This document shows, piece after piece, positions 26,401 through 38,900 of a DNA stretch of 64,000 nt (positions are counted from its first letter, which is position 1; each line of letters begins with the position of its first letter). Made by a program: the position numbers and the translations under genes. The stretch is taken from assembly GCA_035048485.1 (NCBI GenBank), contig CM068586.1, positions 29,311,849 to 29,375,848 of the forward strand, read 5' to 3'. Below the pieces are notes generated by a model. It saw only the letters and a program-made list of their open reading frames with translations, was not told where the DNA came from and did not search any database. The stretch is from Pteria penguin. Taxonomy: Eukaryota; Mollusca; Bivalvia; Pterioida; Pteriidae.

Positions 26401-29400
26401 TATATAGAGTGGTATAACGTTGTCAATGGGCTATGGTGATTCGTGTGTATCGAAGTAGTACAGCAGGATGGGATATATATAGAGTGGTGTAACGTTGTCA
26501 ATGGGCTATGGTGATTCGTGTGTATCGAAGTAGTACAGTAGGATGGGATATATATAGTGTGGTATAGCGTTGTCAATGGGGCTATGGTGATTCGTGTGTA
26601 CCGATGTAGTACAGTAGGATGGGATATATATAGAGTGGTATAACGTTGTCAATGGGCTATGGTGATTCGTGTGTATCGAAGTAGTACAGTAGGATGGGAT
26701 ATATATAGTGTGGTATAACGTTGTCAGTGGGCTATGGTGATTCGTGTGTACCGATGTAGTACAGCAGGATGGGATATATATAGAGTGGTATAACGTTGTC
26801 AATGGGCTATGGTGATTCGTGTGTATCGAAGTAGTACAGCAGGATGGGATATATATAGAGTGGTATAACGTTGTCAGTGGGCTATGGTGATTCGTGGGTA
26901 CCGATGTAATACAGCAGGATGGGATATATATAGAGTGGTATAACGTTGTCAATGGGGCTATGGTGATTCATGTGTATCGAAGTAGTAGTACAGCAGGATG
27001 GGATATATATAGAGTGGTATAACGGTGTCAATGGGCTATGGTGATTCGTGTGTACCGATGAAAGTGTATGTTTACCTACTATTGAAGAACCTATTAAGTA
27101 GGTCAGAGGAATTCAAGGGGCAATTTATGATATTTTGATCATCGATGTAAGTCCAAGAAATACACATGTTTCAAATCTTCTTAATTCTGACTTAATTATT
27201 AATTTAGATTAAAGACATTGACTTGGTTTTAACCGGCTAATCTTAATCTGTCACTAGTGATAGTAAATCTTAATCTGTCACTAGTGATAGTAAATCTTAA
27301 TCTGTCAATAGTGATAGTAAATCTTAATCTGTCAATAGTGATAGTAAATTTATTTAAAGTTAATGAATGGAAGATATGACACATGTATGATAAATTGTTT
27401 TCTGACCGAGGCACAGAAGATTGTTCAAAATGGTGATAGCTGGAATGCGCGTTTACAAGATAAGGAAACAATATATGTAGAATACTATAGGTATAAACAT
27501 ATACCATGGATAATAGTCGATAGCTGTGAATCAATAAAATCAATACGTTTGAAGATTCGATCCACTCCACTGAAACATACAACATACGAGAAGTCCATTA
27601 CGGCCCTGAGTGACAAGTGGCACGAGAAGTTTTACACTTACTTGTTGATTCCAGAAGGTAGTGGCCTGTATCCAGCGGTAATATGAAGGGACCTTGACCA
27701 TAAACAAAGTGTAGTAAGACTATCGTTGGTCTACCTTTTCCCATGGAAATTCGAGCCGTCTCCGGGTAAATTTATTACGCACAGATGCACACATTTAAAG
27801 AGATGCCAGGGTTTTCTCCCCTTAACATTCAATATTCATTCCTTCTGTTAAACTGCTTGTAGACTTGAATGGGAACAAATCCATTTAAATTGGCGTATTG
27901 AATTATTGATTAAAAGGACTGCATGAATTGGGTCTACAGGGATCACAGAAGCAAACATGGATATTTAGAATCCCCTGTAGGGGTTTGCGATAATCTTGTC
28001 ATTGGCTTAGGTTTTGTAATGTTACGGGTAAGCGACAAGATTATTGAAGGTTTTATTGCGTTCCAAGTGGGGACAAGAGTTCAGCGTATTAGGTTTAATT
28101 ATAAGACGGTAGAATACTAACCCACTCTCCGGCCCCCTTCTCATACTTCACCCTCCTAAGTTTGTATTGGATAGAGTTTGTAAATTGCCGTTTGAAATCA
28201 AATCAATTCTTTAATCAGATATTGGAATCTCGTGGGTGTTTAGGAATGTGTATAGTATAGATTTATTAATGTATATGTTTATAGTAAACATCCATTAATA
28301 GTAATGTTGATAGTATGCATTCATCAATGTTAATGTTTATAATGTTAATGTTTGTAGTAAACGGTATTTTGTACACTTAAAGTATACATTCTTTAATTCA
28401 TATGTTCGTAGTATACCTTAATTAATGTATATTTATTGTATGTATGTATTCATGCATGTGAGTGCAAAGAGCGTTATCTTTGCATGCTTAAAAACAAGAG
28501 GATACTGAACTTCAATAATTATTGAAATTTTACCAAATATTTATGGTCGGTCAGATTCCATTATGTTTGATATTCATGTAATTCTCGATTTAATTTTCAC
28601 GTTCTGTTTTTCTCTTTTGTTCCTGTATTAGATACGAAATTATCTTCTTTATGTATTGTCATTTTCAATATTTATTTCTCCTTTCTCTACTCCTTTCTTT
28701 AGCATAATTCCCGTAGAAAGTATTTTTAAGTGACATACGATACACAATATAAGGGGAAACAACAACAATAATAATAACACGTACCATGGTCTGTTGGTTA
28801 AGAAACAAAGAGGCATTGAATTATTGTGAATTATGTATGTAATACAATTCATCATATTGACTCTAAGGTCAAGAGAGATCCAACGTGACGTGATATATAC
28901 CGGGCTCATTTCCAGATACCCAATTTGTATGTCAGAAATGTTGAGCATGCGCAATAGACGTAGCACTATCGCAATGTTTTAGTAAGTCTTACTCTGTCCA
29001 ATAGAGAAATTAATGGGTGATTGGATATCATTTACGTGCTATGGTTGTCCTTTTATACAACTGTAGTTGACGAACATTGGACTTACAAACAACTTGACTA
29101 ATTGTTTGGACCCTTCAGTAGTATCCAAACTCTCTATTGTAAGTTCATTAAGTTTCTGAGGGGTAAGCTTGTCTTCAAATCAAAGAACCCGTGTTCTATT
29201 CTGTCTCTCGGCTCGGATTTTTTCCAAGGTGATTTACCATTTTTGTCTCTTTCTTTCATGTCACAGTATAGCCGAGGACCCATGACACGGTATACGTAGG
29301 CACGTAAAAGATCCCTCCACGCTTCGGGCGGTTCTGTCGCATAGAACAAAATTATGAACCCATGCGCCAGACAGGTGCCGCCACCATAGTAGTACAGATT

Positions 29401-32400
29401 GGAGTGTTATAAAATAAAAACTGAACAAACAAATGTTAAGCTTCTGATCGGTTAAAAAAACCATTTGTTACACATGCACACTTATCACATACTGTAGATG
29501 TTTGTTTTACTGCAGTTGTATTGTGGCACGCCTATACCAGATCAAGATGACGTCACATTACGTAGGTGAGGGATGAAGTATTATCGCAGTGTTTGTTCTT
29601 GTCATACATTGAGAGATTTACTCATTATTGACTTTATCGTGGTGATAAATACAGATTATCACTAAAAAGATTATCTGTGCGATTAAGTGCAGACTTAATC
29701 CATAACATTCGAAAGTGTAATTATTAACATACTTTATGGTTATATCTTTCTTGTTTAATTTTGTTTCAAAATTTTGTCCATTCTGTGACAGATTTTCCGG
29801 TCACCCAGAGGGTTATTCATCGTTTATGGGGGCCATTTTAGAATGTTATCTTCTATCAAATTTGAGAATTTACGATGAAAGTGATAGATTAGGAAAAATC
29901 AAATTCGACAATACGGTAATTTCCCTTTTAATATTTGCACGTGGGAATGGAAAATAGTAGGTTCTCTTGTGAATTATTATATACTATACGATAAAATTGC
30001 TCTGATAGGTGCATGATAAACATCTGCTGTCAACCTTTTTTTCAAGTGTTCTGTTAAATTCCGTTTTGGGTGTTGTATTGTCCTATAGATTTTATGTATG
30101 TCGGTGTAGGTAGACTACCTTAATATGTCTTGAATTTGTAGTATTAGCTTCAGATTAAACATTGATCTTAATGCGAATATTGGATTTGGATATTGGTAAA
30201 GCTTGTGTATTTATTTATTTTTTTATTTATTTTACTTATTCATTATTATTATTATTATTTTTTTTTTTGTGCTCTTGTCGGAAACTGTTACTTATTACTT
30301 AATATTTAAATGAACCCTGGTGACGAAATTTGTTTTTAAGGCCACCGTTAAGTACGACCCTATCCAATTTTGCGTCGTCAAGTTACATATTGTCAGGAGT
30401 GTTTAAACTGAATTACCACTTTAAGCATTTTCAACTCCTTTTAGCTCGCCGGGACAGAGTGTCCGGAGAGTTATTGTCACACTCCTGTCGTCGGCGTTGT
30501 CCATGGACAAAAACTTTCACCTTGGCCATAACTTTTTAACTATGTGGTGGCACTTTCATATTTTCGATGTTTAATCCTTGCGAGAAGAGCTTTCCGTTAG
30601 CGCCATACTTTTTGACCTTGTGACATTGACCTTCAACTTTTACCTACTTTTGTCCTATTTGTTTGACGGCTGCTTGTTTGCATTTTTTAATCCCCTCGGC
30701 TAGCTCTGTTGTCTTCAGACAACTTTAACTACTCTTTAATTGACCACCTCGTGCTACAATGGATTTATGAATCCTTTAATAGTACAAGACAGAAAGTTCT
30801 TATGTGTTGGTGGAGGCATCGATTCGGAGGAATGCCGTCGCTAGTATTATCACGTCTATAACACATTTTGATATCACGATATGCTGTAGTTGTTTCTGTA
30901 GAATACATATTGTCATGATGACTTTCTGTGATATCTCGCACGTTCACCTTTATACATTTTATTGAAATGTAAATATACCTGTAATAGGAAACCATATCCC
31001 TAACGATCAAACGACGGCTTCGTTGATTGCGATTCAACAAACTCCAATGTAATTAATTACCGTACAATTAAATGATGTTATTGGACATACTGAACATGAA
31101 AGTGAAATGTTTCTTTGATGTTAGTGACTGTTGGTAAATGTTGAAAGTAATTGAGATCTGCTCACAGTGATCGATGGGAATCAAATGAAATAAATTCGTA
31201 AGAAAATGTTTTTCGAGTCTGTTGTAATGTATTAATAATGGCTCTGACAAAATTCACTTTAAATTATATAACAAAGTAGCGAAAGGCATTGTGAGATGTG
31301 CGAAGATGATTGGGGTTTAGACCAATAGATCAAAAGGCCTTGTGGGAGAGTCCAACGTGTTGGGAGAGATGGCAAGATAAGCCAAAGATTATGCACAAAA
31401 TGAAAGTTAGAGAAAATCAACTTCGACTTGCAATAAAGTGTAAAAATAAATAAATTAATAATAATTACATTAATAATGATAATAATGATGATAATAATAA
31501 TAATAATAATAACCAATAATAATAATAATAATAATAACCCCCCTCCTCCCAAACAAAAACCAGAATTAAGTGTACTCACCTTACTACCCCAGCCCATTCT
31601 ATTGTGTCGCTAATCTAATTCCTGATATCCACATATATTACACTACATCTTGTTTAGTATATATATTACAGATATTCTTATTTAGACTACTTACTAGGCG
31701 TCTATTTCTAATATTCTCCAAATCGGATCCAGTTCTATGGAAACGGAAGAAAACTTCATAGCTAAGCTACTTCCTGTGTTTATGTCCTGTTTGGTTCAGC
31801 CATGGTAAAGTTCGAAGTAAACTTTTAATGCGGTAACACCGACTATAGTTTCCTTGTTTTAACCCTCGTACCACATTATAATCTCGAGGGTTATGACCGT
31901 TTTGAATGGCATTGAAAATTTGGCAATACACCTTTCTTCTTACTACGAATGTTGTAAATAAAGAACTTTAAAGACGGACATATTTATCAAATTCTGATTT
32001 TCAAGTGCTGTAGAAATTTTATATTCAATACCTATCATAGTGGCCAGTTGTGATTTATTTTGATTAATAAAGGGATATATATCGCGATAAAGTGTTGATA
32101 AACTTCGTCGATATATGACTATATGCAACAATACTTATATGTAGCTAGAAATGGTAATATCAATGATCGATAATGTATAGACGATATGCGATCTTCGAGG
32201 ACTATATATTCCACATGATAATTGTTGTTGACAACAACATATTGATATATGGTCGTCTGAGGTACTGGATATTACATATGGAAGCAAGGGGTGTTCAGTA
32301 TTTTCCCCTGGAGCACCATTCCAGACTGCTGGAGTGGCAGGCTTAGCTCACATTCACAGCGTTGTTACAAAATCATAAGTTTGCCACTTTTGGTACTTTA

Positions 32401-35400
32401 CTCATCGACGCATGTGTATTATAATAATTATATTGCCTTTTTCAACACATATCGTGGATTTTGATTTTGTGCTCTTATATTTCTTCTACTTTCCCATGAC
32501 AGCATCACAAAATATACTGAACATTGGCTATGTAGTTTCATTTCCGATTTCAGAAGTAGACAGAACCGAAGTGTCTATAGACGAATCTGGAAATTTCGTA
32601 TGATCGAAGGCATATAGTGTTGCACCTCGCCGTTTGATATATAGTTTGTCTTCGCAACCCCTCCTAAACCCTTTGGAAAATTTTAATGAAACTTGATACA
32701 AGATTACAACATGTAAATGTGCATATTGTAAGGAGAATGCTGTCCAAAGGTTTTTCAGGAGTTAGGCCCTTTGACTTAGATTTTTATGCCTATATAGTAA
32801 ATTAACCTTATCTTTGCAACTCCTCCATAACCCCTAAGAGGATTTCATTGAAACTTGGTACATACAAAGATAACAATATGTAGATGTTCATATTGTAAGA
32901 TTAATCTTACAGGAGTAAATGGCCTTGAGCTTAAATTTCTAAGCATATACAGTAAATTCACATTGTCTTAGCAACTCCTCCTTTAACCATTTGAAGGATT
33001 TCATTCAAACTTGATACAAAGATCACAATATGCAGATGTGCATATTGTTAAGCTAAATCCTGTCCTAAAATTTCTTCAAGAGTGATGGCCCTTGGACTAC
33101 ATGTACTGTTCAAAAAATGCCATTTGAAAAATTCTTCTGCCAGCAGGGTATTCATGGCGTAGCGACACATCTAGTTGTCTCTGCTTTTCGCGAAAGCGTG
33201 GGGACATTAAATCTCATTCGTCAGTCCGTTCATCTGTCACAAAAACTTTAACTTTGGTCATAACTTTTTAACCGTAAGACGTAGGGCCTTCATATTTGGC
33301 ATGTATGTCCCTGATTGCAATATCTTTCCGTTGGTACCAGAATTTTTTATCATGTGACCTTTGACCTACTTCAATGTAACTTTTTAACCGCAAGACGTAG
33401 GACCTTCATATTTGGCTTGTGTGTCTGTAGACATGCACAACCATGACAATATGTCACAGATCACTGCACCCTTACTAAAGAACCCCGAAAGCAGGGGACC
33501 ACATTTCTCTGGATTTCCTTGTTTTAATTTGTTTTTCAAAGGGGCGAACATCCCCTGAATCCACTACTGGTGTATTTTATGTCACATACGCAAGCACTAC
33601 TACTTGATTTCTAATCTGATCACATTGCTTTCCTAGCCTGTTACAAAGGCGGACACACAGAACATCATGGGCTGGGGCCCTACTGTCCACGCCACTCACT
33701 TTGTAAACCGAAAAATCTGGATTTTCACTCATTTATCTTTAAAATAGTTTTACAAAATTAATATCAATAGACAGATCTTGTTTAGTCGTTACTTTTGGTG
33801 TATGTTATATGTTTCAGCGAAGAAGCATTCATATTTTATAAGGAAAAAATCATTTTAGATAGGGCGTTTTCTATGTTAATTTTGACGTGACGTCGCCGAT
33901 GTTTAACATTGAGTCTGTGTGAAACTTAGCGACGTCGCGTCAAAATTTAACATGGAAATCGCCCTATCTAAATTGATTTTTTTTCTATAAAATATGAACG
34001 CTTCTTCATACAGACATATAGCATACACCAAAAGTTACGACTAAACAAGATCTATCGAATGGTTTTGCCTTTTTTAAATTATTCTGAAGATGAATAACTG
34101 AAAATCCAGATTTTCCAGTTTCCAGAGTGAGTGGTGCGGACAGTAACTGGTTAAATGCTCACTGATAATACTTTATTGTAGTTTTAATTGACTAAATTAT
34201 TAATCATTAGCATCATCAATTAAAGCGCCTTTGTGGCTTGCAGTTTATCAAATTTTCTGTCTTCATCAAATTTCATTCATTCGTATGTCTGAACATTCCC
34301 TCTATATGACTCTTGAGAATTTTGTATTTGTATATGCATATAAAGCATATGGTGCTTTTGGTAATAAACTATACTTTTCTATACCCAACACTATCTGTTA
34401 GTGACAAGACCGTGTAGAAAATTGACTCTCTGTAGGACGTTACACACCATGAACATAGTCAAGCTCTCTGGTTTCATTTGCTGATGAAATTAAGAACGCA
34501 GCTATGATTGTTGAAATCGTTTTATGCATTTTAGAAATAAGACAATATTAACCTCAAAGACTTTGACAAAGTGCCGGGATGTACGCAGTGTGATGTGAGA
34601 CCAGGCGACGTTTTTCCTGGACCGAATTTTGAATTTTTACGTCAAAAATTGCTGCCAAAAAAAGGGGGGGTGTTATACTTCAGAATCGTTTGTCGCACGT
34701 GTTGTCTTTTTCACTGCGACAGGTTGGACAGCCCTGGTATACATATGATTGAAAGCAGATTAGACAGAATGGATCATGGGAGTGGTTGAAGTGTTTGGCT
34801 TTCAGTGCAGTCATCCGGGTTCGTTCCTTTAGAGTCTAGCGATATGGTTCAGAATTTGATAACTAATTGTTACCGTATCCTGATGTGACTAAAAAGCTTT
34901 TGAAAACTACGTAAAACCTTACAAACCAAAATCAAACCGGATAGAAATATGAACGCTACAGCAAAATTCGGATCTGAGTGCAATCTCCAGTATAAGACAT
35001 AGCGAACAAAATAGTTGCATTTGCAGTCACTTTTCACAAAAATCATTTGGCAACAAAACGGAAGTCATGGCGATTATGGCGTCCTGTGGCAGTGAATAAC
35101 TACTGCGAGATCCCATTATGCTATTGATTCATTATTGGTAATTACAACTCTATCGATTTCTTACTGTCTTTGACAGAGTATAATAATCTACAGATCTATC
35201 AATCATCACCAGATTCCTCAGCAAGTTTACCAAAACCACAAGCTTCTTCAGAAAAATTGATTTCGTCATGTGCACGAAAAAGTTGTTTGTGTGACTTTTA
35301 CACATTATATTTCGTGTTACTTTTAAAAAGTTTTATATGAATGAGAGAGATTTCAAGCACTTGACAGAATCTACGGAAAGCAAAGCGACAAGAAGAGTAA

Positions 35401-35897
35401 GATGAGAATAAATAATCATATTACACCGTCTAATTCTCTGCCAAGAGGGTGCCGATACAAGGTAGTCAGTTGACATAAACAGTCAATTTGTATAATTAAC
35501 CAGATATTGGTCCCTACATTCCCACTAGCCATGAAATGGTGAAACCAAACGAGCAAACATTTCACTTTCAGAAAATGCTCCATTCGTAGAAAAAAGTCGA
35601 ATCCACATCTACATCATGTTGGTTGGACGCAAAGCAAGAACGTGTTAAGAGTAATACGTGGAAACTGGTGGGAGCATACTTCAAACCATGTCGATTGTAA
35701 CGAAAATAATTTTGTCGACAGAACATGATACAAAGAAAAGATTCCATCGTCATATAGGGTAACTGAATTCGACTAGCAAGATTTATTTAAAAAAAGGAAA
35801 AAGAAAAAATAATAATAAATAAAAAAAGTAGTAGGTGGCATATGAACTCAACTGGTAAGATTCATATATATATATATATATCTTCATCTATACTACA

Positions 35898-35967
<70 letters not shown>

Positions 35968-38900
35968 TGTAGTATAGATGAAGATATAGTCGAAAGTGAA
36001 GGCCTTCCACTGTACAACTATGAAAAAATATAAAAAAACTATTTTGGGTCGAGATATTTTCAGTGACCGTTATTGACATAAAGGAAAAAGATTTTATCGT
36101 CCGCAGAAGGCAGTACAACTAGAAGGGTTACGTTCAGTAAAGATGATTGTTCATTGTAAAGCAGTGTGACCCTTTCCAACGAAACTGTCAATATTTCATC
36201 AAACGGTTAAATACTATTTACTCTGTGATAATCTGGCTATGGCTGAGATTCTGCTTATCTCTCTCCGACGTCATGTGAAATATAGAATTAGAAAAGTATA
36301 TCTACTTGGCCAGCTTCCACGTCATGAACAATAAAGGGTGATAGAATATTGATGACGGTCTCTTATGATAGAACATACGTGGATCCAGGTGCAGTGTGAA
36401 CACAGACCAAAGTATCAGTGTAAGCCCCTAAAACATATGATTTGCTGGCCTCCAGTATATTTGCGAATAATAAGCATTGTCACGGTTGTTGTACAATGAT
36501 AAACTGAAAATAGTATATCCGGGTCCTTATACCATTTATGTTTGACTCTGTCATTGCGTCTTGATGACGTATTAACACATGCCATTTATCCCACCAGAGG
36601 TCTCTGTTTATCAATAACCCCCGTGTGTTACAGAATGTATTACTTTCACCAATACTATAAGGCCCTTTGTGTTGAAGTGAATTGTACCTGCAAAGCCATA
36701 AAACCGAAACATAAGCTGGTTTCATTTCTTGTTATTGGATGTTGAGCGCTCACATAGCGGAGTTTTATTGATACGCAGTTGGTTGAAAAAGTGATAAATG
36801 AATGTAACTGTCTGCAATCTTAAATATTTTAAATGCGCTTTATAAAGTATTTATTGTATGTGTCAATCTTCGTGTTACTTGGTGTTGTATTTGTCAACGG
36901 CATAGTTGAGACATTGTGATACTTGCTAGAGGGTTTGATCTACACAAGAAGAATAAAAAAAAAACCATCCCTTATTCCGAATACTCTTATTTGACCTCGA
37001 CATGGGATCTTGGTTTATGCCACTAAATGAAATAAATGAATTAAAAGTTTGCTCGTGACATGAAATCATTATTGAATTTAAATTCTGATGATAGCGTTTT
37101 CGTAATGTACATGTATATAAATACATTTTACCTTTAGAAAAAAAATCTTGCTTGACAAATAATCCATTTGAAGACCATAGAGCAGAGGAAGCGAAGAAAA
37201 CATCCAATCTATGAACGTCTATTTTGACTATTATTTATGATGGTGGGTCCTTTGTGTAGATCAAATTGTATCACCATTCAGGTGTCGCCTTGTATGATTA
37301 AGCAGTGGATCATAATTATCATGCATGTAAAAGTATGTGCGAGTGTTGACGTATATCATTGAAGTTGTGTAACGTGGAGAGGAAGATCCGACCACTAATA
37401 GATTCCAAGTTCAACTGTGAAATTAAAGCATTTTCAATAGAGACAGTGATTTAAATGAATACTTAAGGAATGCTATAAGCTTTTCAATGAGACCAATTAA
37501 GAATTATAGTTGTGTGAGTAATGTTTTATCCTTTTGAAGCTTAGAATAGATAAAACATTTGCATGACTGAGATATCGGTAGTGAAGATTGAAACCATTCC
37601 CTACTAATGTATATACGAGTTATATTTACCTTTAGAGATGCGGATCTCCTGAGGGACGCCGACCGTCCTATTTTTATCTGTACTTGGGGAGGGGGTTGTT
37701 GTATACCCCATACTACGTCTGACCCCTCCTCCGACATCTCTCTCAACTATGGTGAATGTCTTCGAGTTTAGGTATGCCTTTCTGAATGTCTCGGGTGTCT
37801 TTAGATGCCTTTAAAAGTTGCCCAGTATATTGCAGATTGGTGTCTATCGTAATTTTTTTCTGGTTTCGTGTCTGTTTTTATTGCTACAATTAGGCCTCTG
37901 TTTTACAGTTTTGGGACGAGTCACAGTCTTCTTTTTGTTATCACAGTATAGCTTGTAGTGTATTTTCAGTATTGCTGTCCGTATTAAAATACCACACACT
38001 ATAAAGAAAGCTGTATATAATGTATATATTTTCCATATACGATAATTTTCCCTGTGGTCATAGTCGCATCTTCACTGTCCTCGAATCGAGCATCTGTCTC
38101 TTCAAGTGCTTTTCACTGCATTCGTGTTGCAATCCTATGCCATCGAGTTATGTGGTCACTGCTTTACTCGAAAGTGAACAACTACTCGCAAAGAACTCAA
38201 CGTTTACATAGTGAATTATCCTGAATAAGAAGCTATACAAATATTGATAGTAACCCTACATGCCCATGCTTTCAGTGTTTTCAAATTGCGATACCTTTTG
38301 GCTTGTTCAAAGTCGGGGGTGTAACGGACCGCAAGTCGTTAACTTGCTCAGTGAAGTTGTCTATTTTGGGACAATGCCAGTCGCTTTAAAAGTTATCAAC
38401 TTTTATTTCTTTGTAAGGGAAAAAAAGGAAGCTATATGATGTCGAATATTAACTTGGGGTGATCTTTAAATCACTTGTGATTTTATGCAATCCACTAAAT
38501 GTTAAGCTTACATATAAAGTTGATATTCAAGCTCCAAGTGATTGAGTAAGGTGATATATCTTTTATTCACCTCTGTATCAGATAACCTGTATTATTACGG
38601 CTAGTATTGCTAAGTAGAAGAAAATGGTGTATCCCCAGAGGACACTTCGAAGTGTAGTAGTTCCAGAAGATGGTCTGTCATGGAGTAAAGCCGGTTTGGC
38701 CTAGTGGATAAGGTGCTCGGCTCGTGATCTAGAGGTCCCAGGTTCGACTCCCGCCCTTGGCGCACCGGTATTCTGTCGGTGTTCGGATGAGACAGTAAAA
38801 ACCGAGGTCTCGTGTCACGGTAGGCATTGCACGTTAAAGATTCCTTACTGCAGATGCCGTCACCATATACGTGAAATAATCGTGGAGTGACGTAAAACAA

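Larger units (their letters stand above)
19297..37629 (-). other. Proposed 18.3-kb intron of the nested TRIM gene
   Basis: It is bounded by a GTAAAT donor at 37629 and a GATTACAG acceptor ending at 19297 on the minus strand. It lies wholly inside Tudor intron 6, so these 18 kb are intronic on both strands. It holds most of the tandem arrays in the window. It depends on the exon proposed at 37630-37737. Confidence 0.45.

Noticed and set aside
24519..26952. Long minus-strand open frames with 25-residue repeats (IYIPSYCTTSVHTNHH)
   Set aside because: They are the 75-bp minisatellite read in frame; the period is a multiple of three, frames end at indels between units, and there are no start, splice or domain signals.
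27363..27686. 107-codon plus-strand frame, possible small gene or exon
   Set aside because: No recognisable family and no neighbouring exon with matching phase; a GTAGTG near its end could be a donor, but nothing supports it. Noted in the intron entry only.
28649..28966. 105-codon minus-strand frame with a hydrophobic segment
   Set aside because: The Leu/Phe/Val run comes partly from an (AAC/AAT) simple sequence; no family resemblance.
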